Of a DNA stretch of 64,000 nt, positions 40,889 through 47,762 are shown in pieces; position 1 is the stretch's first letter; each line of letters starts with the position of its first letter. Below the pieces are notes generated by a model, which made no database searches, was not told the DNA's origin, and saw only the letters and a list, made by a program, of their open reading frames with translations. Made by a program: the position numbers and the translations under genes. Where the stretch lies: contig NZ_FOWC01000005.1 in NCBI RefSeq assembly GCF_900115345.1, forward strand, positions 62,001-126,000. The letters are read 5' to 3'. The DNA is from Amycolatopsis rubida. Its GTDB lineage: Bacteria; Actinomycetota; Actinomycetes; Mycobacteriales; Pseudonocardiaceae.

Positions 40889-40940
40889 AATAGCACCACT
40901 AAGATTTTCGGGAGGCCCCGCACGGGGCTACGGTGACCGC

Positions 40941-41381
40941 ATGACGGTCAAGCGGATGGACAACGTCCTCATCGTCGTCGAGGATCTCGACGCGGTCATC
41001 GCGTTCTTCGTCGAACTGGGGCTGGAACTGGAAAACAAGGGCCCGCTGGACTGGCGCGGCGCGGAAAAGGTGGTCGGACTGGCCGACATCCGGCAGGACG
41101 TGGCCATGCTGCGCGTCCCCGACGGTCCCGGCCGGGTGGAACTGGCGAAATTCCACCAGCCGAAGGCGATCGCCCCGGAGCCGTGGAAGGCCCCCGCGAA
41201 CACGCTCGGCATCCGCCGGATGATGTTCGCGGTCGACGACTTGGAGGACACTTTGGCCCGCCTGCGCGCCCACGGAGCCGAGCTGGTCGACGAAGTGGTG
41301 CAGTACGAGAACATCTTCCTGCTGTGTTACGTACGGGGGCCGGAGAACATCGTCGTCGGGCTCGCCCAAGAACTCGGCTGA
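40941..41381 (+). CDS. VOC-superfamily (glyoxalase/bleomycin-resistance-like) protein
   Basis: Single-unit VOC protein of 146 residues: MDNVLIVVEDLDAVIAFFVELGLELE opens the first beta-alpha-beta-beta-beta module and GIRRMMFAVDDLEDTLARLRAHGAELVDEV the second. Members include glyoxalases, epimerases and antibiotic-binding proteins; residues for metal binding are not obvious, so no reaction is proposed. It is divergent from the MarR gene (83 bases between starts) and may be one of its targets. A strong hairpin follows the stop. Confidence 0.8.
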   Translation: MTVKRMDNVLIVVEDLDAVIAFFVELGLELENKGPLDWRGAEKVVGLADIRQDVAMLRVPDGPGRVELAKFHQPKAIAPEPWKAPANTLGIRRMMFAVDDLEDTLARLRAHGAELVDEVVQYENIFLLCYVRGPENIVVGLAQELG

Positions 41382-41385
41382 ACGC

Positions 41386-41428
41386 GCCGGAAGCGGTGCC
41401 GCTCCCAGCGGACAGCACCGCTTCCGGC
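41386..41428 (+). terminator. Perfect 14-bp hairpin terminator
   Basis: GCCGGAAGCGGTGC (41386-41399) and GCACCGCTTCCGGC (41415-41428) pair perfectly across a 15-base loop, beginning 4 bases after the VOC gene stop. Confidence 0.75.
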
Positions 41429-41529
41429 AGAGGACACACCACCCGGATCCCCCGTCGCGTTCCTCCCGCACCCGGCGCGATCGACGGTCCGCTCCCGCCC
41501 GGTTCGAGCTTCTTCGGCCCGGCCGTTGC

Positions 41530-42057
41530 GCGCGAAATCCGACCCAGCCGCGGTGTCCTGCCGCGGCGCGGGGCTCGCACCGACGAAGCGGTACCGCGTG
41601 TCGCCCGGCAAGAAGTGCATGGCGCTGCGCAGCTGCCCGTAGACGGCAGGCACCTGGTCGCACGCGGCGAAATGCGCGCGAACATAAGGTGCCGGGTCGG
41701 CGATGTCCGGCTGCCCCGATACGAAGAACACCGGACCGTGTGTCGGCACCGGCCGCGATGACGCCTCCGCCCTGGGAGGGACCGGCGGCGGCTCTCTGCC
41801 CGGTGTCGACGCGGTCGTGGAAAACGCTGCCCTGCCAGGCGTTCTCGGCGATCAGGTACTGCGCCCCGTCGAGCATCTCCGTGCCGGAGCCGGACTGTCC
41901 GGTGTTCGCCGCGGCGACGAGGCAACCCCAGCCGGCGAGATGGGTGAACAGGAGTTCGTACTGGCCGACGGTGGCACCGGTGCCATTGCCCCAGATCAGC
42001 GCCAGCGGCTTTCGCGGGCTGGTCCGGCCGGCTGAACGAACGCGTGCCGGGCTCCGG
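41530..42057 (-). pseudogene. Remnant of an alpha/beta hydrolase gene
   Basis: Recognisable pieces of a chlorophyllase/cutinase-like alpha/beta hydrolase lie in different frames. They run PLALIWGNGTGATVGQYELL, CLVAAANTGQSGSGTEMLDG, then a nucleophile-elbow region AAAGPSQGGGVIAAGAD (where AAGHSQGG is expected), and in another frame GPVFFVSGQPDIADPAPYVR and LRSAMHFLPGDTRYRFVG. The N-terminus (signal peptide) is missing, because the stop of the adjacent CHAP gene lies directly beside it, and the C-terminus is unclear. A truncated and frameshifted pseudogene is the best reading. Confidence 0.6.
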
Positions 42058-42059
42058 GA

Positions 42060-42593
42060 TCAGTTGTAGAAGTGGATGTAGCGGAACGACGACGCGCTCA
42101 CGTCGTGCACGAGGTAGTGCCCGTCGCCGGCCCAGTTGTAGTCCTCGACGGTGACCGTGCCGCCGTGCACGCTGTCGACGATGGCGACGTGGCCGTAGGT
42201 GCCGTTGTCGGTCTGGGCGATCGAGCCCTCGGTCGGGTTGTTGTCGACGCGGTAGCCGTTGTTGCGGGCGTTGTCGTCCCAGTACTTCGCGTCGCCGTAG
42301 TTGTTCGCGCTTTCGCCGTGGCGCGCGATGTTGAACGCGGCCCACGAGACGCACTCGCGGTTGTACATGTTCCAGTCGTCGACGACGGAGTCCTGCGGCA
42401 CGTTGCGCCACTTCGCGGGGTAGATGTCGCCGATGGCGCTCGCCGTCGACGAGGCCGGGACGGTTCCGAAATGAGCGGCCATCGACGTCGCCTGGGCAGC
42501 CGTCTCAGTGGTCGCGGTGGCGGTGGCCGTACCGCTGACGGCGAAGGCTGCGACGGCGGCGAAGGTCAGAATGGCGCGGGAGGGACGGCGCAT
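42060..42593 (-). CDS. Secreted CHAP-domain protein
   Basis: Predicted extracellular cysteine peptidase/amidase of 177 residues. A Sec signal peptide is evident (MRRPSRAILTFAAVAAFAVSG, cleavage near ATA-TT). The mature part is a CHAP domain with the catalytic Cys in NRECVSWAAF and the His in GTYGHVAIVD, ending in an aromatic-rich FRYIHFYN. CHAP enzymes usually cleave peptidoglycan; a bacteriocin-like or self-wall role is possible. ATG 42593 fits the signal peptide. The promoter region shares blocks with that of the protease gene at 44759, and an HTH regulator gene ends 153 bases upstream on the same strand. Confidence 0.85.
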   Translation of the reverse strand: MRRPSRAILTFAAVAAFAVSGTATATATTETAAQATSMAAHFGTVPASSTASAIGDIYPAKWRNVPQDSVVDDWNMYNRECVSWAAFNIARHGESANNYGDAKYWDDNARNNGYRVDNNPTEGSIAQTDNGTYGHVAIVDSVHGGTVTVEDYNWAGDGHYLVHDVSASSFRYIHFYN

Positions 42594-42633
42594 GGGGAAG
42601 ACCTTTCGGTGTTCGGGGAGTGAATGCGCCGTG

Positions 42634-42730
42634 ACGGTAAGTCGCCGATCACCTCCGAACCAGGCCTTTGTGGACAACTGGTCCGCCGGGGGAAGTCTTG
42701 CCTGGTCGGCGGCGGTTGTTCACAGAATTG
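42634..42730 (-). promoter_or_regulatory. Conserved promoter block upstream of the CHAP gene
   Basis: On the minus strand CAATTCTGTGAAC (42730-42718) is followed at offset 55 by GTCCAC (42675-42670) and at offset 89 by CTTACCGT (42641-42634), which ends 40 bases before the ATG. The same blocks occur at the same offsets in front of the protease gene at 44759. They are probably regulator-binding and promoter elements. Confidence 0.65.
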
Positions 42731-42746
42731 GCGGTGCCGGCCGGGT

Positions 42747-43634
42747 TCACCATTGCCAGCCGGTGCCGTAGATGCCGGGCCGGACGTCCCGCAGCGCCAG
42801 CGTCGTGGTGTGCGTGGCCCCGGCGGACAATGGACTGCCGGGATGTTCGGGACCGCCGAGCCCGCGCTGTTCGAAGGACCGGACACGGCGCGGAACTCGC
42901 GAACCGAAGCTGACCTGGCAGACGTACTCCGCGACCGGGCGGGTGAACCGGCGGTGGTAGTGGCCGGTCGGCGATCCCGGCGGGAACCGGATCTCGTACT
43001 CGACAATCGTCACCTCGCCCAGCGCCAGCGCGCGCTCCAGCCGCAGTTCGGCCGCGACCATGCCGGTCTCGCGGTCGACGCAGACCCGGCCGACCCGCGC
43101 CGAGCGCACGCAGCGGTAAACCGGGTCCGCGGTCAGGAACGAATCGGCCTGGTAGTAGGCCATCATGCGGTCCACGCCGTCGACGGCGGCCTCGGCGACC
43201 ATCCGGACCTGCAGCGCGCGTTCGCCGCCGTGCTCGTCGAGCAGCATGCGGTCGTGGATCGACCAGAACGACAGCTGCCCGTCCGGCGGGGGTTTCAGCT
43301 CGGCGGAGAACGCCCGCAGCTGCGGCCACAGCCGGCGGCGTTCGATCCGGCAGGCGGGTTCGCCGAGCCAGCGCCCGCGCGGCGCTTTGGGGCCGAGCCT
43401 CGACGTCAGCGTCCCGGGTTCGAGGCTCAGCACGGATTCCAGCTGCGCGACGGCGGCGATCGAGGTCTCGCGTTCCGGTTGCGACCGGCCGCGCCGCCAG
43501 TAGGACAGCGCCGAGCGCGAAAGCCGCACCCCGCGCGCGGCGAGGTGGTGCTGGAGCCGGTCGAGCGACAGCCCGGATTCCTCGATCGCGGTGTCCAGCG
43601 TGACCGCGAACGAGCCCGCGGAAGGCCGAGTCAC
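42747..43634 (-). CDS. HTH (XRE-like) regulator with uncharacterised C-terminal domain, paralogue 1
   Basis: Protein of 295 residues. The N-terminal ~75 residues contain a lambda-repressor-like helix-turn-helix (SLDRLQHHLAARGVRLSRSALSYWRRGRSQPE). The C-terminal ~200 residues are an unrecognised, beta-rich domain with conserved ERRRLWPQLRAF, VRMVAEAAVDGVDRMMAYYQ, VEYEIRFPPGSPTGHYHRRFTRP and RDVRPGIYGTGWQW. It is clearly paralogous to the gene at 43752, with which it is divergent. The CHAP gene lies downstream on the same strand. The C-terminal domain may sense a ligand or a partner protein. Confidence 0.8.
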   Translation of the reverse strand: MTRPSAGSFAVTLDTAIEESGLSLDRLQHHLAARGVRLSRSALSYWRRGRSQPERETSIAAVAQLESVLSLEPGTLTSRLGPKAPRGRWLGEPACRIERRRLWPQLRAFSAELKPPPDGQLSFWSIHDRMLLDEHGGERALQVRMVAEAAVDGVDRMMAYYQADSFLTADPVYRCVRSARVGRVCVDRETGMVAAELRLERALALGEVTIVEYEIRFPPGSPTGHYHRRFTRPVAEYVCQVSFGSRVPRRVRSFEQRGLGGPEHPGSPLSAGATHTTTLALRDVRPGIYGTGWQW

Positions 43635-43751
43635 GGTTCCAGGATGATCTCCCGCACGGGCGTTCCGGAACCCACGAAAGTCCGCATTTCCCCCACGATA
43701 TCCGACGAACGACGCTGGTCCGGCGGGCCGCTGCGGGCCACAGTGGACGCC

Positions 43752-44621
43752 GTGCCCTCGTTCGCCGACGCACTGGACGCCGCCATCAGCGGCGCCGGAC
43801 TGACCTTGGACCGGCTGCGCGAACACTTGGCCGCCCGCGGGGTGACGGTGTCGCGCAGCGCCCTGGCCTACTGGCGGACCGGGCGATCGCTGCCGGGCCG
43901 CGAGGCGTCGCTGCACGCGGTCGTCGAACTCGAACAGGTGCTCGGCCTTGGCGCGGGCGGCCTCACGTCGTTGCTCGGGCCGCAAGACCGGCAGTGTTCC
44001 CGCCCGCAGCGGACTCCCCTGCTCGAACGGCGCCGGCTGTGGCCGTCGGTGCGGCCCTCGTCGCTCGAATTCGACCTGCCGCCGGAGGACCAGGTGCGGC
44101 TGCGGTCGGTGCACGACGAACTTCTCGTGGCCGAGGATCGCCAGGAACGCCTGCTCAGAGTGCGCTTGGTGGCCGAGGCCGCGGTGGACGGGGTCGTCCG
44201 GATGGCCGCCTACTACCAGACCGAGGACCGCGCGCGGCAGCCTCCGCGCTTCGCCGCCGGACACTGCTGCCACGCGGGCCGGACCCGGGTCGACGCGGTC
44301 AGCGGGCTCCTGATCGCGGAGCTGTTTTTCGACCGGGAACTGCGAGCCGGGGACGTCGCGGCGGTGGAGTACGAATTCGTGTTTCCGCCCGGCCGTCCGG
44401 TGCAGGGATACCACCGCAGGTTCACCCGGCCCGCTCCCCTCTACACCTGCCGCGTGCAATTCGGCTCGAACGTTCCCGAAAGCATTCGCCGTTTCGAACA
44501 ACGCGACCTTGCTGCACCCCGCCGCAAAGTGGAAGAACTGCGCGCTACCGGGAGCGGCGCGGCGACGCTGGCGGCGCGGGACGTCCGCGCCGGGATCATC
44601 GGCGTCGAGTGGACCTGGTAG
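43752..44621 (+). CDS. HTH (XRE-like) regulator with uncharacterised C-terminal domain, paralogue 2
   Basis: Protein of 289 residues with the same design as paralogue 1. It has an N-terminal HTH (TLDRLREHLAARGVTVSRSALAYWRTGRSLPGRE), then a long domain containing ERRRLWPSVRPSSLEF, VRLVAEAAVDGVVRMAAYYQ, VEYEFVFPPGRPVQGYHRRFTRP and RDVRAGIIGVEWTW. The start is taken at GTG 43752 (PSFADALDAAI), matching the paralogue; GTG 43743 is also possible. It is divergent from paralogue 1 with 117 bases between, and the secreted protease gene follows on the same strand, giving a mirror-symmetric arrangement. Confidence 0.8.
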   Translation: MPSFADALDAAISGAGLTLDRLREHLAARGVTVSRSALAYWRTGRSLPGREASLHAVVELEQVLGLGAGGLTSLLGPQDRQCSRPQRTPLLERRRLWPSVRPSSLEFDLPPEDQVRLRSVHDELLVAEDRQERLLRVRLVAEAAVDGVVRMAAYYQTEDRARQPPRFAAGHCCHAGRTRVDAVSGLLIAELFFDRELRAGDVAAVEYEFVFPPGRPVQGYHRRFTRPAPLYTCRVQFGSNVPESIRRFEQRDLAAPRRKVEELRATGSGAATLAARDVRAGIIGVEWTW

Positions 44622-44718
44622 CAATTCTGTGAACGCGGCCCGCTGAACTGGGGAAATCCGGGCTCCACGGCGTGGTTTCCACTTTTCGCGGCCGAGGCGG
44701 GAACGCGGTTCTTACCGT
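44622..44718 (+). promoter_or_regulatory. Conserved promoter block upstream of the sedolisin-trypsin gene
   Basis: CAATTCTGTGAAC (44622-44634) is followed at offset 55 by TTCCAC (44677-44682) and at offset 89 by CTTACCGT (44711-44718), which ends 40 bases before the ATG. The match in sequence and spacing to the CHAP gene promoter is exact for the first and last block. Confidence 0.65.
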
Positions 44719-44758
44719 GCGCAGTGCTGTATTCCTCCTCACCAATCCGGAGCAGCAC

Positions 44759-47539
44759 ATGCGAAGTCCGACTCTCCTCGTGGCCGCTTTCCTGACGACA
44801 GCGACACTTTCCCCGCCGGCACCGCCGGTGATCCCGCTGCCCGCAGCCCCTGCCGTCCCCGCGGGCGCCACCGCGGACAGTTCCGCTCTGCCCGGCCAAG
44901 TCACCGTGTCCGTCGCGCTCAAGCCCCGCGACGAAGCGGGAGCCGAACGGTACGTCGCCGACACGGCCGACCCGAACTCGCCGCTGTACCGCCATTACCT
45001 CAGCGCCGCCGAATACACCGAGCGGTTCGGCCCCACCGCCAGTGCGGTCGACCAGGTGCGGAAGTACTTGACCGGCAAGGGGATGCGCATCGACGACGTC
45101 ACCGGCAACCGCCAGGTCGTCACCGCGTCCGGCATCCCCGGCGCAGTGGAAACCGCGTTCAGCACCTCGCTTTCCGGCTTCCGGTCAGCCAAGGGCGAGC
45201 GGTTTTTCAACGCTACCGAGGCAACCGCGGTCCCCTCGGACATCGCCGCGGTCGTCCGCGGGGTCACCGGCCTGACGAACCGGCCCGCCGCGCACCGGGC
45301 GAGCGCACCGGCGGGCCCGTCCGGTCCCGGCGGCGGCTACACCCCGGCACAACTGCGCACCGCCTACAGCATGACCGGCGTCTCCGGCGGCTACGACGGT
45401 TCCGGCGAGACGGTCGGGCTGATCGAGTTCGACACGTTCAAGCAGTCCGACATCGACGCCTGGACGCAGTACTTCAAGCAACCCGCTGTCAGGCCGGAAG
45501 TCGTCAAGGTGGACGGCGGGGCGCCGAATCCGGGCAGCGACCAGGCGGAGGCCACGCTCGACGTGCTGGCCGTCGCGGCGACCGCGCCGAAGGCCAAGCA
45601 GGTCGTCTACTCCGCGCCGAACTCCGACCAGGCGTGGGTGCACGAAATGGCGCGGATCGCCTCGGACGGCAAGATCACCGTCCTTTCCGGATCGTGGCTC
45701 AACGGCGAGATCTGCGAGTCGAGCCCGATCGCGGCCTCGCACGATTCCTACACCCAGCTCGCCGCGCAGGGCGTCACGATGTTCTCCGCGTCCGGCAACG
45801 GGGGCGGCACCGGCTGCGGCTACCAGGGCGACAACGAAACGGTCCAGGCCAGCTACCCGGCGAGCGATCCGCTGTTCACCGGCGTCGGCGGCACCCAGCT
45901 GCGGACGACCGGCAGCGCGGGCACGTGGCGGTCGGAGTCGTGCTGGAACCAGGGCAGCAGCGGCAGCGGGTATTCGAAGATCTACTCGCGCCCGGACTGG
46001 CAGCCCGGCACGAACCGGTACCGCTCGGTCCCGGACGTTTCGATGGTCGCTGACTACGGTGCCGGCGCGTTGTCGGTGTACCTGAACGGCGGCTGGCTCG
46101 ACGTCGGCGGCACCAGCCTGTCGTCCCCGCTGTGGGCGGGCTACGCGGCGATGCTGAACCAGAAATCCCTCAGCGGCGGGAAATCCCGGCTCGGCCAGCT
46201 CAACCCGAGCCTCTACCGGATCGCCGGTTCGGCGGACTACGCCTCGACCTTCCACGACGTCACCTCGGGCGGCAACGGCAGCTACAACGCGGGCATCGGC
46301 TACGACCTGTGCACCGGCTGGGGTTCCCCGAAGGCCGACGCACTGGCCGCCAAGCTGACCGGTGGCGACACCCCGCCTCCGGCGCAGGACTTCACGCTGT
46401 CGGCCGCACCGGCTTCGGGCAGCGTCGCCGCGGGCAGTTCGGCGAGCACGACCGTCACCGCTAACGAGTCCTCCGCTGCTTCGCCGAGCGTCGTAGGCGG
46501 CACTCCGACCACGACCGCCGAGCACCCGTTCATCATCTCGATGCGCCGCGAAGGTTCGGCCTTCCCCGGACAGCAGTCCTGCACCGGCACGCTGTTCGGA
46601 CCGCACACGGTACTGCTGGCCGCCCATTGCCTCCTGGAGAAACCCGGCCGCAAGTGGTTCGTCTACGGCGACGACGACCTCGCGCAAAACACCGGCACCA
46701 CAGCCGAAATCGCCGCGCAGTGGGTGCATCCGGACTACTCGGACTGGAGCGTCGGCGCGGACGTCGCGGTCGTGACTCTCGACAAGGACCTGCCGGTCCC
46801 CGCCGGGACGACGTACCCGAAGCTCAACACCGACCCAGGCCTCGGCGCGCCCGGCACGAAAGGAATTTCGATCGGCTGGGGCGAAACCGGCGCGAACACC
46901 CACAGCAACGTGCTGCGTCAGGCCGACGTCCCGATCGCCGAGGACAGCGCCTGCAAGGGCCGCTTCACTGGCCCCCACGGGCAGGAGCAGTACAAGACCC
47001 CGGCGATGCTCTGCACCGGGTACACCGACCACCACGCCGGCGCGTGCGTCGGCGACAGCGGCGGACCGTACCTGGTCGGCAACACGGTCGTCGGAGTGTT
47101 CTCGTGGATGTCGACCTCGTGCGGCTGGTCCGCCGTCTACGCCAGAGTCTCCGCTTACGCCGCGGACCTCGCCCCGCACCTGCCGGACGGCGGCAACCCG
47201 CCGACGGCCGGGGCGATCAGCCTGACCGCCGCCGGCCTGCCCTCGGGCGCGACGGCGGCGTTCAGCCCGGCGAGCGTCGGCCTCGGCGGCCACCCGACGC
47301 TCACGATCGCCACGAGCGCGAGCACTCCGGCCGGAACGTACGACGTCACGATCTCCGGCAAGAGCGCGAAATCGGCGCAGACGGCCCACTACCAGCTGAC
47401 CGTCACCGGCGGGCAGCCCTCGGCGCTGGCACTGGCCGACCCGGGCGACCAGAACAGCTGGACCGGCAAAGCGGTGAACCTGCCGCTGAAGTCCTCGGGC
47501 GGCACCGATGGTCGTCGACCGCGCTCGCCCCGGGCTTGA
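44759..47539 (+). CDS. Secreted sedolisin (S53) with a trypsin (S1) domain nested in its Ig-like tail
   Basis: Extracellular protease, 926 residues in this frame. It has a signal peptide (MRSPTLLVAAFLTTATLSPP), a pro-kumamolisin activation domain (about 45-175) and the S53 catalytic domain (about 195-535) with E264, D268 (QAEATLDVL) and S453 (GGTSLSSP); the usual oxyanion aspartate appears as N in SASGNGG. An Ig-like tail begins at DFTLSAAPASGSVAAGSS, is interrupted by a complete trypsin domain (about 577-808; H623 in AAHC, D668, S767 in GDSGGP), then resumes at AISLTAAGLPSGATA. The frame ends at 47539, but family-like sequence (GLTLDPATGVVSGTP) continues in another frame to 47670, so a frameshift near 47505-47515 truncates the last domain. 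ATG 44759 is set by GGAG and the signal peptide. Confidence 0.85.
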   Translation: MRSPTLLVAAFLTTATLSPPAPPVIPLPAAPAVPAGATADSSALPGQVTVSVALKPRDEAGAERYVADTADPNSPLYRHYLSAAEYTERFGPTASAVDQVRKYLTGKGMRIDDVTGNRQVVTASGIPGAVETAFSTSLSGFRSAKGERFFNATEATAVPSDIAAVVRGVTGLTNRPAAHRASAPAGPSGPGGGYTPAQLRTAYSMTGVSGGYDGSGETVGLIEFDTFKQSDIDAWTQYFKQPAVRPEVVKVDGGAPNPGSDQAEATLDVLAVAATAPKAKQVVYSAPNSDQAWVHEMARIASDGKITVLSGSWLNGEICESSPIAASHDSYTQLAAQGVTMFSASGNGGGTGCGYQGDNETVQASYPASDPLFTGVGGTQLRTTGSAGTWRSESCWNQGSSGSGYSKIYSRPDWQPGTNRYRSVPDVSMVADYGAGALSVYLNGGWLDVGGTSLSSPLWAGYAAMLNQKSLSGGKSRLGQLNPSLYRIAGSADYASTFHDVTSGGNGSYNAGIGYDLCTGWGSPKADALAAKLTGGDTPPPAQDFTLSAAPASGSVAAGSSASTTVTANESSAASPSVVGGTPTTTAEHPFIISMRREGSAFPGQQSCTGTLFGPHTVLLAAHCLLEKPGRKWFVYGDDDLAQNTGTTAEIAAQWVHPDYSDWSVGADVAVVTLDKDLPVPAGTTYPKLNTDPGLGAPGTKGISIGWGETGANTHSNVLRQADVPIAEDSACKGRFTGPHGQEQYKTPAMLCTGYTDHHAGACVGDSGGPYLVGNTVVGVFSWMSTSCGWSAVYARVSAYAADLAPHLPDGGNPPTAGAISLTAAGLPSGATAAFSPASVGLGGHPTLTIATSASTPAGTYDVTISGKSAKSAQTAHYQLTVTGGQPSALALADPGDQNSWTGKAVNLPLKSSGGTDGRRPRSPRA

Positions 47540-47685
47540 CGCTCGACCCCGCGACCGGAGTCGTGTCCGGGACACCGGCCCGTGCCGACAGCAGGCAGGT
47601 GACGGTCACAGTCGCCGACGCATCCGGGAAGAAGGCCGCGACGACGCTCTTCTGGTTCGTTTTCGGCTGAGTTCCCCTCAGCCGC

Positions 47686-47724
47686 TGGAAGACGCCGTCC
47701 CCTGCGCGGGGGCGGCACCTTCCA
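47686..47724. terminator. Bidirectional hairpin between protease and nuoG genes
   Basis: TGGAAG-ac-GCCGTCCCC and GGGGGCGGC-ac-CTTCCA pair around a 5-base loop. It lies between the convergent ends of the protease gene (47670 when the shifted frame is included) and nuoG (47763). Confidence 0.7.
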
Positions 47725-47762
47725 GTGCGAACCGGCCTCGATCTCGTCCACGACGTCCGGGC

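Noticed and set aside
42624..44624. Very long overlapping open frames on both strands (over 600 codons each)
   Set aside because: Each is the fusion of one true regulator frame with the antisense of its divergent paralogue; the real genes are 42747-43634 and 43752-44621.
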